A stretch of 64,000 nt of DNA from Brevundimonas lutea (GCF_003704105.1 NZ_QUOQ01000005.1:186001-250000); one strand, 5' to 3'. Counted from the stretch's first letter, positions 8,814 to 18,111 are shown. Notes: generated by a model not told the origin, from the letters alone. Program-made: numbers and translations.

Positions 8814-9428
8814 ATGCTGAGAATGACTCTCGATCTGCCCGTGCTCGGCGACGCCCTGCCGACCCCCACCCGCTCCGACGAGGCGATCCGCCGCCTGGCG
8901 CGGCGCCGCTCCTGTCCTGCCCAGGCGCTGTCTGCGCCGGGCCCGGACGACGGGGCCGTCACGGACATGATCGCTCTGGCCGCCCGCTCGCCGGATCACG
9001 GCAAGCTGGCCCCCTGGCGCTTCGTGGTTCTGTCGGCCGAGGCCCGCGCCGCCATCGGCCGCAATCTCAAGCCCCAAGCCGAGGCCCAGCCCAAGCCCGA
9101 CAAGGCTCGGGCCGTTCTGGCCAAGCTGGTCAATCCGCCGGTGACGGTGATGGTCGTCTCCACCCCCACGCCCGACCACAAGGTGCCGGTGTGGGAGCAG
9201 GAGCTGTCGGCCGGCGCCGTGTGCATGAACCTGATCCACGCGGCGGACGCGATGGGCTGGGCCGCCAACTGGATCACCGACTGGTACAGCTACGCGCCTG
9301 AGGCCTTGGCGCTGTTCGACATCGGCGACGGCGAACGTATCGCCGGCTTCATCCATCTGGGAACCGCCGCGGAGCCGCCCCTGGAACGGGCCCGGCCCGA
9401 CCCGGCCTCCCTGATCCGGCGCCTTTAG
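8814..9428 (+). CDS. Nitroreductase family protein (YdjA-like)
   Basis: FMN-dependent oxidoreductase of 204 residues resembling the short YdjA/TdsD nitroreductases. The region RSPDHGKLAPWRFVV is the family's FMN-binding signature and GWAANWITDWYSY lies in the C-terminal half. The physiological substrate is unknown. Start ATG 8814 or ATG 8823 (three codons later) are both possible. The neighbour at 9433 is convergent with four bases between stop codons. Confidence 0.85.
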   Translation: MLRMTLDLPVLGDALPTPTRSDEAIRRLARRRSCPAQALSAPGPDDGAVTDMIALAARSPDHGKLAPWRFVVLSAEARAAIGRNLKPQAEAQPKPDKARAVLAKLVNPPVTVMVVSTPTPDHKVPVWEQELSAGAVCMNLIHAADAMGWAANWITDWYSYAPEALALFDIGDGERIAGFIHLGTAAEPPLERARPDPASLIRRL

Positions 9429-9432
9429 CGCG

Positions 9433-9864
9433 CTACAGCGCCACCACCTCATAGCCGTCCGACGCCGCCAGCCGTTCGGCCAGCACCGCCCGGTGACAGC
9501 CCGCGTGATCGGCTTCGAAACACAGCAGGGCCGTGGGCCTCTCGGACACCAGCTCGCGCAGCTCCGCAAGCGCCAGCTGCGCCGCCGGCTCGGCGAGATG
9601 GTCGTCGAAGATGGCGCGCATCTCGTCGATCCGGCCCTTGCGGGCGGCGTCGCGTCCCGCCTTGGGGGTGCCCAGCGCGCGGAGATGGCGATAATCGATG
9701 CCCTCGGCCTTCAGGCTTTCACCGAGAATGGTCTTGGAGAACCCGGCGCGGCGCGACGCCGCCACCGCCCGCACATCGACCAGCCGTTTTACGCCCGCGA
9801 CCTTCAGCCGCTCGATGACTACGCCTTGGGTCGCGCCTTCATAGCCAATGGTGAACAGTTTCAT
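9433..9864 (-). CDS. DUF488 domain protein
   Basis: Protein of 143 residues, starting at MKLFTIGYEGAT, the usual N terminus of the family. Other family traits are LVDVRAVAASRR, FSKTILGESLKAEGI and a conserved cysteine in ALLCFEADHAGCHR near the C terminus. The longer frame upstream adds only low-complexity residues. Molecular function of DUF488 proteins is not established. Nothing in the surroundings clarifies it. Confidence 0.85.
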   Translation of the reverse strand: MKLFTIGYEGATQGVVIERLKVAGVKRLVDVRAVAASRRAGFSKTILGESLKAEGIDYRHLRALGTPKAGRDAARKGRIDEMRAIFDDHLAEPAAQLALAELRELVSERPTALLCFEADHAGCHRAVLAERLAASDGYEVVAL

Positions 9865-9969
9865 GGGCATGAGATGGGGATCGCCGGGCGTCGCGCCACC
9901 GGACGGTGCCTCCGCCGTCACTCGGTCATGATCTCGCGCTTGCGAATATCTGATCAGTGATAATCTTTT

Positions 9970-9983
9970 TGCAGTGCGGTGCG
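9970..9983 (+). promoter_or_regulatory. TGC-rich element before phaZ
   Basis: The bases TGCAGTGCGGTGCG form three phased TGC steps in the 163-base intergenic region before the PHA depolymerase. The polyhydroxyalkanoate regulator PhaR is known to bind TGC-rich sequence in other alphaproteobacteria. Assigning this element to PhaR is a guess from composition and position. Confidence 0.25.
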
Positions 9984-10027
9984 TTTCATGATCCGCTCAT
10001 CGTCCGAAGCCGCCGTCAGCGAGTCGC

Positions 10028-11308
10028 ATGCTCTACGCCCTTCACGAACTGGCCTATCAGTCGGCCGCGCCGTTCCGTCTCTGGGCCCAGATGGGCCGGG
10101 ACTTCTGGACGTCTCCCTTCAATCCGGCCGCCCAGACCGCCATCGGCCGCACGGCCTATGCCTCGGCCGAGCTGTTCGAGAGCCTGACGCGCCGTTACGG
10201 CAAGCCCGACTGGCGGCTGGAGACCATCCGGATTGACGGCCACGAGGTGCGGACGATCGAGGAAGTGGTTTGGTCGTCGCCCTGGTGCCGGTTGGTGCGC
10301 TTCACCCGCAACGCCGCCGATCTGAAAGCGGCCGGCAAGCCGACGAGCGGACCCAATGTGCTGATCGTGGCCCCGCTGTCAGGCCACTACGCCACCCTGT
10401 TGCGCGGTACGGTCGAGACCTTCCTCCAGGATCACGACGTCTATGTCACCGACTGGGAGAACGCCCGCAACGTGCCCATGCTGGAGGGGCGGTTCGACTT
10501 TTTCGACTACATCGACCACGTCCGGATGATGCTGGCCGAGGTCGGGCCGCGCGCCCACGTCGTGGCCGTGTGCCAGCCGGGCCCGCCGGTGCTGGCCGCG
10601 GTCGCCCGCATGGCCGAGGACGACGAGGCCGCGCGCCCCGCTTCCATGACCTTCATGGGGTCGCCCATCGACGCGCGCCTGTCGCCAACAGTCACCAACA
10701 AGCTGGCCGAGGAAAAGCCCTTCGCCTGGTTCCGCTCGAACATGATCCATACCGTCCCGCTGCCCTATCCGGGTTTCGGCCGGCGGGTCTATCCGGGCTT
10801 CGTCCAGCTCTACAGCTTCATGTCGATGAACGAGGAACGCCACATCGACGCCCACCGCCAGTATTTCGAGCATCTGGTCGAAGACGACGGCGACAGCGTC
10901 CACAAACACCAGGAATTCTACGACGAGTATCTGTCGGTCCTGGACCTGTCCGAAGAGTTTTATCTCCAGACCATCGACATCGTGTTCCAGTCGCACCTGC
11001 TGCCCCGGGGCGAGCTCAGCCATCGCGGCCGCCCGATCCGTCTGGACGCAATCACCGACGTCGGGCTGATGACGGTCGAGGGCGAGAACGACGACATCTC
11101 CGGCGTCGGCCAGACCCAGGCGGCGCATGGCCTGTGCCCCAACATCCCCAAGGATCGCCGCGTGCTGCACGTCCAGCCCAAGGTCGGCCACTATGGCGTC
11201 TTCAACGGCCGGCGCTTCCGCGACGAGATCTATCCCCTGACCCGCGACTTCATCGCCAGGAACGAGGCCCTCTGTGCGCCTTCACGACGGGCTGAAGCTG
11301 CGGCTTGA
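10028..11308 (+). CDS. phaZ: Intracellular poly(3-hydroxyalkanoate) depolymerase
   Basis: Mobilises stored PHA granules to hydroxyacyl units. The 426-residue protein starts MLYALHELAYQ and carries the nucleophile motif VCQPGPP with Cys182, as in the intracellular PhaZ1 of Ralstonia where a cysteine replaces the usual serine. A later Asp (VEGENDD) and His (KVGHYG) complete the likely triad. No signal peptide is present, consistent with granule-bound intracellular action. The 3' end overlaps the next gene by 35 bases. The scoA/scoB genes further along could use the ketone-body products, but they lie on the other strand. Confidence 0.93.
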   Translation: MLYALHELAYQSAAPFRLWAQMGRDFWTSPFNPAAQTAIGRTAYASAELFESLTRRYGKPDWRLETIRIDGHEVRTIEEVVWSSPWCRLVRFTRNAADLKAAGKPTSGPNVLIVAPLSGHYATLLRGTVETFLQDHDVYVTDWENARNVPMLEGRFDFFDYIDHVRMMLAEVGPRAHVVAVCQPGPPVLAAVARMAEDDEAARPASMTFMGSPIDARLSPTVTNKLAEEKPFAWFRSNMIHTVPLPYPGFGRRVYPGFVQLYSFMSMNEERHIDAHRQYFEHLVEDDGDSVHKHQEFYDEYLSVLDLSEEFYLQTIDIVFQSHLLPRGELSHRGRPIRLDAITDVGLMTVEGENDDISGVGQTQAAHGLCPNIPKDRRVLHVQPKVGHYGVFNGRRFRDEIYPLTRDFIARNEALCAPSRRAEAAA

Positions 11309-11993
11309 GGCCGGAGGTCCGGAGGTCGTTCTCCGGATCAACCGTCGCGCCCGTCGCATCTCCATCCGCATCGACGCCCGCTCCGGCGAGGCGATCGCCA
11401 CCGCTCCCTCCGAACGTCGGCTGAAGGAAGCGGTCGAGTTCGCGCGATCGCGCCGCGGCTGGATCGCCGAACGCCAGTCGGCGCGGCCCCCCGCCCACCG
11501 CTTCGCCCCCGGCGGCGTGGTCATTCTGGGCGGCCGATCCTACCGCCTTGGGGCCGTTCGCGGGGCCGGCGCGGCGCGGTTCGCGGACGACCCGGACGGC
11601 CCGCTGATCCTGTCCGGCGGCGAGGGCGACGCTTTCGCCCGGCGGGTCGAGAACCTGTTGCGCCGCGAGGCCCGGGCCCGGCTCGAAGCCCGCACCCGCG
11701 TGCATGAGCGGACCCTGGGCCTGACGCCCTCGACCGTCTCGATTATGGACGCCCGTTCGCGCTGGGGCAGCTGCACGCCGCAAAACCAGACCATCCGCTA
11801 CTCCTGGCGGGTGATCATGGCGCCGGAGGCCGTGCTCGACTATCTGGCCGCCCACGAGGTCGCGCACCGCGTTCACGCCGACCACAGCCCGGCCTACTGG
11901 CGGGTGGTTCATGGCCTGGTCGGCGACCACCGCCCCCACCGCGCCTGGCTGAGAGACCACGGCGCGGCGTTACACGCGGTGAATAGGGGGTGA
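11274..11993 (+). CDS. YgjP/DUF45 (M48-like) metallopeptidase
   Basis: Putative zinc metalloprotease of 239 residues in the WLM/SprT-like YgjP family. The zinc site is His194-Glu195-x-x-His198 (AAHEVAHRV), with a further conserved DHSPAYW. The family marker SRWGSCTPQ lies at 162-170. The GTG start lies inside phaZ, giving a 35-base overlap and suggesting coupling. Substrate unknown. Confidence 0.9.
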   Translation: MRLHDGLKLRLEAGGPEVVLRINRRARRISIRIDARSGEAIATAPSERRLKEAVEFARSRRGWIAERQSARPPAHRFAPGGVVILGGRSYRLGAVRGAGAARFADDPDGPLILSGGEGDAFARRVENLLRREARARLEARTRVHERTLGLTPSTVSIMDARSRWGSCTPQNQTIRYSWRVIMAPEAVLDYLAAHEVAHRVHADHSPAYWRVVHGLVGDHRPHRAWLRDHGAALHAVNRG

Positions 11994-12042
11994 CGAGAAG
12001 CTCCGGAGGGTGAGCCGCAACCGGCGTCGTTTGATCAACAGA

Positions 12043-12813
12043 TCAGCTCGTCAAACCCACCGCCACGGCGAACACGCTGAGTAGCGCAGCAATGTGGAGG
12101 CCCAGAACGGCAGGCGCGGCAACCCAACGAGCGTGCCGATGGAACGCTGGCGCCAACAGGCCTGCGCCGCAGCAAAAGGGCGCAATGATGATCATCCCAA
12201 CCATGACCATCGTCGCGATCGCTGGCGAGGGGGGTATGACGTAGCTCTGGCTTAGATCCTGGCCGGTCAAAACTGCCATGATCCCAACGCTGAGCGACGC
12301 GCCCGCAGAAGCCAGATCGCCCGGTACCGCTGCCCCCGGGCTCTCAGCACGAGCAATCACGTTCATGCAGAGAATGGTGGCGGTCACCAGAGGCGTGACC
12401 GAAACGGCGAGAGCCAGTCCCGAGCGAAGCCATACCGGTTTCATTCGACCCTTGACGCGAAGCTTCATGAGGCGGGTCAGGGCAAACACTGGCAGCAGGA
12501 GACCGGCGATCACGAAGCCGGCGACCCAGACGACAGGGAGGGATATGGCGATCTGAGCTCCGACCGGGACGGGCGTCGAGCCAGATGCGCCCGCGCCCGT
12601 GTCTGGCGCCATCACATGGGCCAGGATCGAGACGACGACAGCGAGTACGCCGATGCTGATAAGGTTGGCGGCGAGGCCGCCGCGATCCGTCCTGTTGCGC
12701 CATGCCGCGTCTTGGTCCGCCTGATCCTGGCCGACCTTCTTCTGGCCGACCGCGAACATGTCACGAAACGGTCCGTCCGCATTGCGATAGCCGTCCTGAT
12801 AGTCCTTGTTCAC
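12043..12813 (-). CDS. Uncharacterised five-helix membrane protein
   Basis: Not recognised. The 256-residue product has a hydrophilic, Asp/Gln-rich N terminus (about 1-43) and five probable membrane helices near 46-68, 85-112, 125-150, 190-215 and 230-254. A paired cysteine sits in the fourth helix (APFCCGAG). The GTG start is the only one that keeps the charged N terminus. Base composition by eye is somewhat less G+C-rich than its neighbours, so recent acquisition is possible. It stands alone between convergent and same-strand genes with no clear partner. Confidence 0.6.
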   Translation of the reverse strand: MNKDYQDGYRNADGPFRDMFAVGQKKVGQDQADQDAAWRNRTDRGGLAANLISIGVLAVVVSILAHVMAPDTGAGASGSTPVPVGAQIAISLPVVWVAGFVIAGLLLPVFALTRLMKLRVKGRMKPVWLRSGLALAVSVTPLVTATILCMNVIARAESPGAAVPGDLASAGASLSVGIMAVLTGQDLSQSYVIPPSPAIATMVMVGMIIIAPFCCGAGLLAPAFHRHARWVAAPAVLGLHIAALLSVFAVAVGLTS

Positions 12814-12883
12814 GCCCGCCCCCGCCGTGCTCCGTAGATGGCGCTATAGCAGGCGGTGAAAACTCGTTGGTCAAGAGCCGGCG

Positions 12884-13534
12884 TTACGCGACGCCCGCCT
12901 TCACGGTGTAGCTCGCCTCGGTCTTAGCGGCGACCTCGTCCAAGGTGACGCCCTCGGCCAATTCGATCAGCTCAAGCCCCGCCCCGTCCGGTTTCACGTC
13001 GAAAACGCACAGGTCGGTGATGATTCGGCTGACCACAGCAGTGCCGGTCAGCGGCAGACTACATTCCTTCAGCACCTTGGACTGGCCGTGCTTGTTGGCG
13101 TGGTCCATCACCACGACCACGCGCTTGACGCCGGCGACTAGGTCCATGGCCCCGCCCATGCCCTTCACCAGCTTGCCGGGAATCATCCAGTTGGCGATGT
13201 CGCCGTTCTCGGCCACCTCCATGGCCCCTAGGATGGACAGGTTGATGTGTCCGCCCCGGATCATGGCGAAGCTGTCGGCCGAGCTGAAATAGGCGCTCTC
13301 GGGGATCTCTGTGATGGTCTGTTTGCCGGCGTTGATCAGGTCGGCGTCCTCCTCGCCCTCGTAAGGGAAGGGGCCCATGCCCAGCATGCCGTTCTCGCTC
13401 TGCAGCGTCACGGTCATGCCGTCCGGGATGTAGTTGGCGACCAGGGTCGGAATGCCGATCCCCAGGTTCACATAGAAGCCGTCTTGCAATTCCTTGGCGG
13501 CGCGTTCGGCCAGCTGTTCGCGGGTTCGGGGCAT
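12884..13534 (-). CDS. scoB: 3-oxoacid CoA-transferase subunit B
   Basis: Beta subunit of succinyl-CoA:3-ketoacid CoA transferase, which activates acetoacetate using succinyl-CoA. The 216-residue protein contains the catalytic glutamate Glu47 in [11 protein letters not shown] and the [11 protein letters not shown] motif. The start MPRTREQL is preceded by a good GAGGAGAT ribosome-binding site. Its start codon overlaps the stop of the 58-residue membrane protein (TGATG), which in turn overlaps scoA. Together with PhaZ it could serve PHA/ketone-body turnover. Confidence 0.95.
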   Translation of the reverse strand: MPRTREQLAERAAKELQDGFYVNLGIGIPTLVANYIPDGMTVTLQSENGMLGMGPFPYEGEEDADLINAGKQTITEIPESAYFSSADSFAMIRGGHINLSILGAMEVAENGDIANWMIPGKLVKGMGGAMDLVAGVKRVVVVMDHANKHGQSKVLKECSLPLTGTAVVSRIITDLCVFDVKPDGAGLELIELAEGVTLDEVAAKTEASYTVKAGVA

Positions 13535-13710
13535 CAGGATCTCCTCGAGCGGATCGCGAGAATGAACAGCAGAAGCGCGCCGCCAAAGCCGACCCACGGC
13601 GCCAAGGCCGAAAGGTCCGGAGCGAGCGACACCGCACCGGACATGACCAGGACCACCGCGATCAGAAGAGCCACGGCGCCGGCGACGAGCAGGGTGAACC
13701 GCGACCTCAT
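13534..13710 (-). CDS. 58-residue membrane protein between scoA and scoB
   Basis: A complete small gene filling the gap between the two CoA-transferase subunits. The product has two hydrophobic helices: about 6-30 ([17 protein letters not shown]) and 38-53 ([16 protein letters not shown]). Arg residues at both ends (MRSR..., ...RSRRS) suggest a helical hairpin with both ends in the cytoplasm. Its ATG overlaps the scoA stop (ATGA) and its stop overlaps the scoB start, a textbook coupled arrangement. Function unknown. The coupling and the fit to the gap make it more than a chance reading frame. Confidence 0.7.
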   Translation of the reverse strand: MRSRFTLLVAGAVALLIAVVLVMSGAVSLAPDLSALAPWVGFGGALLLFILAIRSRRS

Positions 13711-14435
13711 CCCACTTCGCTCCCCGCCGCTGCGGATCCGGCCCGCTTGCGCGTCGTGCGCTGTTCGATCCGCTTTTCGGGCGTGCCCAGGATCAGGCGA
13801 TCGACATAGATGCCGGGGGTGTGGATGTGGTCGGGGTCCAGCGCGCCGACCTCGACGATCTCCTCGACCTCGACGACGCAGGCCTTGCCGGCCGTGGCCA
13901 TCATCGGATTGAAGTTGCGGGCCGTCTTGCGGAAGATCAGGTTGCCGCGCGCGTCGGCCTTCCACGCCTTGACGATCGACAGGTCGGCGACCAGGCCGGT
14001 CTCCATCACATAGTCGCGGCCGTCGAAGTCGCGCACCTCCTTGCCCTCGGCCACCAGGGTGCCGACGCCGGTGGCGGTGAAGAAGGCTGGGATGCCGGCG
14101 CCGCCAGCGCGGATGCGCTCGGCCAGGGTGCCCTGCGGATTGAACTCCAGCTCTAGCTCGCCCGACAAATACTGGCGCTCGAACTCCTTGTTCTCCCCGA
14201 CATAGGAGCTGATCATTTTCTTGATCTGACGGGTCTCCAGCAGCAGGCCCAGGCCGAAGCCATCCACGCCCGCATTGTTGGAGATGACGGTGAGGTCCTT
14301 GGTCCCGCTGTCGCGCAAGGCGGCGATCAGGGCCTCGGGAATGCCGCACAGGCCAAAGCCGCCGGACATCACGGTCATGCCGTCGAAGGTCAAACCCTCC
14401 AGGGCCGCCTTGGCGTCGGGATAGATCTTCTGCAT
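13707..14435 (-). CDS. scoA: 3-oxoacid CoA-transferase subunit A
   Basis: Alpha subunit of the succinyl-CoA:3-ketoacid CoA transferase. The 242-residue protein starts [14 protein letters not shown], has the glycine-rich CoA-binding [12 protein letters not shown] near 23-35 and the [13 protein letters not shown] motif. The longer upstream frame is non-homologous. It is the first gene of a three-gene coupled run ending with scoB. Confidence 0.95.
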   Translation of the reverse strand: MQKIYPDAKAALEGLTFDGMTVMSGGFGLCGIPEALIAALRDSGTKDLTVISNNAGVDGFGLGLLLETRQIKKMISSYVGENKEFERQYLSGELELEFNPQGTLAERIRAGGAGIPAFFTATGVGTLVAEGKEVRDFDGRDYVMETGLVADLSIVKAWKADARGNLIFRKTARNFNPMMATAGKACVVEVEEIVEVGALDPDHIHTPGIYVDRLILGTPEKRIEQRTTRKRAGSAAAGSEVG

Positions 14436-14514
14436 CGCGCTCCCTTTTTCACCGTCTGATGAATATCGCGGCGTTCTCTCGTCCCGTAACGCGCGGGCGA
14501 AGGGGGGGCAAGCG

Positions 14515-15720
14515 TCACGCCGATCGGCTGGCGGCCCACAAGGGCGCGATGGCCTCAAGACAGGCCTCCGCCTCTGCGCGGTCCGGGGTCTCATCCTCGA
14601 CGCCATAGCCGACCATGTCACCGCCGCCGATCGCCTGGATGACGATGCCGTCCGCCCGCGGCAGCATACTGACCCCGCGATAGTAGAGGCCATAGGTCAC
14701 CTCGGGCTGGGGCGTCAGCCAGGCGATCTGGCCGCGCACCGGCACGACCGTCTCATCGCCGAACAGCGCCCGCGCGCCATAGCCGGTGCAGTTGACGATC
14801 ACCGGCTCGGTCAGGGCCGCCAGCTCCGGCGGCGCATGGAACACGCGCTGCTCGATGCGCCCGCCCTCAAGCAGCACGTCGGCGGCGATCTTGTCCGCGT
14901 ACTCCGCCACGTTGAAGGTCATCTCCGGCGCCATGCGGGCCCTCGCCACGGGAAAGGGATGCTCGCTCTTGTTCAGCGGCCGGCTGGACGGCGCCAGGCC
15001 GCGCAGGCGCGACCCCAGATGCGAGAAGGGAACTGATCCGGGCGAGGGCGCCGGGCCCGGTCTGGACGCCTGGCCGCCCGCCGCGTCGTTCAGGGCGTAG
15101 ATGTCGACGAATTTCACCGGATCGCCGTCCAGGCCAAGGTGGCTGTGGTGGACAGCCCACGACCGCCGCGCCATCGCCTCCCAGCGCTCGGCGAAGCCCG
15201 CGTCGATCCGGTCGTCCTGGGCGACGCGCGAGCTGGGCGACCACAGGCCGGTGGCCCGCGCTGAACGAGTGAAGGGCGCGCGCTCGGCGGCGTAGATGGT
15301 CACCGTCGCGCCCGCCCGCAGCAGGGTCAGCGCCGTGGTCAGGCCGATGGCGCCGCAGCCGATCACCGCCACCTCGCGCGCGCCGCCGTCCAGGGCCAGG
15401 GCCGCCGCGCCTTCGGCGGATCCCCACGACAGCGACCAGCCCGCGCCGCCGTGGCCATAGTTGTGGACCAGCCGCTTGTCGCCGAACGCCTCGGCCTCGA
15501 GACGCGGCCCCGCCCCCCGGAAGGGCCGTGTACAGACGGTGATGCGGCTGAGCCGGTTCGGCGTGGCCTTCAGCGGCGCCAGCGGCGGGGTCACGAAACG
15601 GGGTCGCACCAGGGTCGACCCGCTCGCTCCCGCTCCGCCGCCCCCCTCGCTGCCCGGCGTGGCGCAGGCGGTGAGGCCGGTCAGGCCGATGCCGGCGAGG
15701 ACGAGGCGTCTGGTCTGCAC
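14515..15720 (-). CDS. Exported D-amino-acid-oxidase-like FAD protein
   Basis: FAD-dependent oxidoreductase of 401 residues, DAO family. The N terminus has a twin-arginine start (TRRLVLAG) followed by a lipobox-like GLTAC at the cysteine near residue 19, so a Tat-exported lipoprotein is predicted. The Rossmann FAD motif [15 protein letters not shown] lies near 115-130. The DAO-type C-terminal substrate domain includes CTGYGARAL and [10 protein letters not shown]. Such enzymes oxidatively deaminate D-amino acids; the exact substrate is not readable. An envelope location for a cofactor-loaded flavoenzyme fits Tat export. It stands alone, with 79 bases to scoA. Confidence 0.8.
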   Translation of the reverse strand: MQTRRLVLAGIGLTGLTACATPGSEGGGGAGASGSTLVRPRFVTPPLAPLKATPNRLSRITVCTRPFRGAGPRLEAEAFGDKRLVHNYGHGGAGWSLSWGSAEGAAALALDGGAREVAVIGCGAIGLTTALTLLRAGATVTIYAAERAPFTRSARATGLWSPSSRVAQDDRIDAGFAERWEAMARRSWAVHHSHLGLDGDPVKFVDIYALNDAAGGQASRPGPAPSPGSVPFSHLGSRLRGLAPSSRPLNKSEHPFPVARARMAPEMTFNVAEYADKIAADVLLEGGRIEQRVFHAPPELAALTEPVIVNCTGYGARALFGDETVVPVRGQIAWLTPQPEVTYGLYYRGVSMLPRADGIVIQAIGGGDMVGYGVEDETPDRAEAEACLEAIAPLWAASRSA

Positions 15721-15788
15721 GGCGCGTCTCCGGCCCGATCAATCCAAGCGACAGGGCTAGCAGCCGTCGCCCGGCGCGCCAACGGCGC

Positions 15789-16559
15789 TCAGACCGCCCG
15801 GCCGACGGTCACGGGCTCGACCGGCGGCTGACCCCGGCCGCGATACCTGGCCCCTTTCAGCAGGCCCCGGACCGCCTCCCAGTGAATCCCGCCGATCACC
15901 TTCCAGGTCAGCAACGGATGGGTGACGAAGGCGCGCAACAGCTGGCCGTCCGTCAGTGGCCGCCGGTCGCCGGCGAAGGTCGCGGTCAGCACCGGCGCCT
16001 CCCCCTTCCTCACCTTGACCACCACCGACACCGCCTCGCCCGGCGGCCGCACCACGAAGTCATAGGTCAGGTCCATTGGCAGGAAGGGCGAGACATAGAA
16101 CCGCTTGTCCGCCGTCTGCCTTATCGGTCCGGTCACCTGCTCCGGCACGGCGACCAGATAGGAATGCCGCTCGTGAAAGGTGTTGGTCACCTCATAGAGC
16201 AGGGCCGCCAGCGTTCCGTCCGGCCGGTGGCAGAAATAGACGCTCAGCGGATTGAAGCCGTAGCCCAGGATGCGTGGCATGGTCAGCAGCCGGATCGGCC
16301 CCCCGGCGATGTCGATGCCGGCCGCGGCCAGGTGCCCCTCGACCTGGGCGCGCAACGGACGGCCGGACCTATCGCCATGATCCGCTGCGCGCCAGCTCAT
16401 CAGTCCGAGCCGTCGCCCCGAGAGCCAGCGCAGCCGCCCTGTAAGACTCGCCGCCTCGTCCAGATCGACCAGCAGCATGTAGAGCCGATAACGCAGCGCG
16501 TGCTCGAAATGGGCCACCCGCCGATGGGTCACCTCTCCGACATAGAGGGCCGAGCTCAC
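15789..16559 (-). CDS. DUF1365 protein
   Basis: Protein of 256 residues starting SSALYVGEVTHRR with a GTG that overlaps the upstream gene's stop (GTGA). DUF1365 markers are RRVAHFEHALRYRLYM, GYGFNPLSVYFC and ERHSYLVAVPE. In many proteobacteria the family sits with a COG2907 flavoprotein and a CFA-synthase-like enzyme, often in sigma-E/ChrR photo-oxidative stress regulons. A role in fatty-acid or membrane-lipid modification is inferred from that context. It is translated behind the flavoprotein. Confidence 0.85.
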   Translation of the reverse strand: MSSALYVGEVTHRRVAHFEHALRYRLYMLLVDLDEAASLTGRLRWLSGRRLGLMSWRAADHGDRSGRPLRAQVEGHLAAAGIDIAGGPIRLLTMPRILGYGFNPLSVYFCHRPDGTLAALLYEVTNTFHERHSYLVAVPEQVTGPIRQTADKRFYVSPFLPMDLTYDFVVRPPGEAVSVVVKVRKGEAPVLTATFAGDRRPLTDGQLLRAFVTHPLLTWKVIGGIHWEAVRGLLKGARYRGRGQPPVEPVTVGRAV

Positions 16560-17929
16560 GCCGCCCGGTCGACCGCCGTGGCCGTTCCCTCGGGCGGCGT
16601 CACATGGATGCGGCCGCTCTCGTTGGCGACCGACCACGGCCGCCGGACCCCGCCCAGCTGTTCGGCGACCGCCAAGCCCGCCTGCAGGCCGTCCTCGTGA
16701 AAGCCCGAGCCGAACCAGGCCCCGCAGAACCAGGTGTGCTTCTGGCCCTGAAGCGACCACAGCTCGCGCTGCGCCATCACCGCCGCCCGGTCGAACACCG
16801 GATGCTCATAGTCCCACTGGCCGATCACCGTGGCCGGGTCGGGCTCATTCAGCGGGTTGAGGCTGACGAACAGCGGCGGCCCGGGCAGGGACTGCAGCTG
16901 GTTCATCCAATAGGTCACGCCGCCCTCTCCGGCGCGCGCCGAAGCCCCCATATGCGTCCAGGCGGCCCAGGCCTTGCGCCGACGCGGCATAGCCTTGAGG
17001 TCGCGGTGCAGCACGGCGCGGTTGGGCTGATAGCGGATGGCGCCCAGCAGGCGGCGCTCCTCGGCCGTCGGCGCCTCCAGCAGGCGCAGCGCCTGATCGG
17101 AATGACAGGCCAGGACCACGCCGTCGAACCGCTTGATCCGGCCGTCGGCGAATCTCAGCGCGGCCTGATCGGCGCCGCGGACCACGCCGGTGACGCCCGC
17201 CTCGGTCACCACCCGCCCGCGATAGTCCTCCAGCAGCCGGCGCACATATTCGCGGCTGCCGCCGTCGACCGTCCGCCAGGTCGGACGCGAATCGATCTTG
17301 AGCAGATTGTGGTTCATGTAGAAGCGCACGAAGGCCGCCGCCGGATAGTCGGCCATCTGCGCCATGGAGCTGGACCAGATCGCCGCTGCCTGGGGCAGCA
17401 GATGCGCCTCGCGAAACAGCGGCCCATAGCCGCGCCGGCTCAGCCAGGCGTCCAGAGTCTCGCCGGTCCGCTCCAGCTCCGGCAGATCCTTGGGCGCCTG
17501 TTTCTGGAACCGCAGGATGTCGCCGATCATGCGCCAGAACCGGGGGCTCATGGTGTTGCGTTTCTGGGCGAAGACGGCGCCCAGACCCTGGCTGCAATAT
17601 TCCAGCTTGCCGCCGTCCAGCGACACGGCGAACGACATCATCGCCGGCTTGGTCGGGACCTTCAGCTGGTCGAACAGAGCCACCAGGTTCGGGTAGTTGT
17701 CCTCGTTGTAGACGATGAAGCCGGTGTCCACCGGGACCGGCCCACTGGGCGTCGGCGCTTCCACGGTGTTGGAGTGGCCGCCTACGCGAGCGTCCGCCTC
17801 GAACAGGGTGACGTCGTGCCGCCGGGACAAGAGCCACGCGCAGGACAGACCGGCGATCCCAGATCCGACCACGGCATAGTGGCGGCGCGGTTCCGCTGGC
17901 GAGCTTTCGGCGATCAGGGTCGGCGTCAT
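16556..17929 (-). CDS. COG2907 FAD/NAD(P)-binding oxidoreductase
   Basis: Amine-oxidase-like flavoprotein of 457 residues. The N-terminal dinucleotide site reads VVGSGIAGLSCAWLLS, followed by the FAD ribose-binding FEADARVGGHSNT. Later motifs are TGFIVYNEDNYPN and WAAWTHMGAS. The family is linked to the DUF1365 and CFA-like genes and is probably a desaturase or oxidase acting on modified fatty acyl chains; that is inference. First gene of a two-gene minus-strand operon, divergent from the CFA-like gene. Confidence 0.85.
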   Translation of the reverse strand: MTPTLIAESSPAEPRRHYAVVGSGIAGLSCAWLLSRRHDVTLFEADARVGGHSNTVEAPTPSGPVPVDTGFIVYNEDNYPNLVALFDQLKVPTKPAMMSFAVSLDGGKLEYCSQGLGAVFAQKRNTMSPRFWRMIGDILRFQKQAPKDLPELERTGETLDAWLSRRGYGPLFREAHLLPQAAAIWSSSMAQMADYPAAAFVRFYMNHNLLKIDSRPTWRTVDGGSREYVRRLLEDYRGRVVTEAGVTGVVRGADQAALRFADGRIKRFDGVVLACHSDQALRLLEAPTAEERRLLGAIRYQPNRAVLHRDLKAMPRRRKAWAAWTHMGASARAGEGGVTYWMNQLQSLPGPPLFVSLNPLNEPDPATVIGQWDYEHPVFDRAAVMAQRELWSLQGQKHTWFCGAWFGSGFHEDGLQAGLAVAEQLGGVRRPWSVANESGRIHVTPPEGTATAVDRAA

Positions 17930-18111
17930 GCGGTCAGTCCAGGCGTGGCGTGGTCTCGAGAGCTACGCGCGGAGCCAATGTCTGGACGCCGGCGCATACG
18001 CCCGGATCGCGCGGGCGTAACTGCCGCATCTCCCCAAGCGGAGCCATAACGCCGTCATGCGCATTAAGTCGCGCAGCCGACGGAAAAGGATCTTTGCATG
18101 AGGCCGACCGC
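17930..18111. promoter_or_regulatory. Divergent promoter region of the lipid-modification module
   Basis: The 182 bases separate the flavoprotein and CFA-like genes and must hold both promoters. A nine-base direct repeat, GCGGAGCCA, occurs at 17969-17977 and 18038-18046. No convincing sigma-E/ChrR promoter could be picked out. A Shine-Dalgarno AAGGA at 18086-18090 precedes ATG 18098, which opens a five-codon reading frame whose TGA overlaps the GTG start of the CFA-like gene. Confidence 0.4.
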
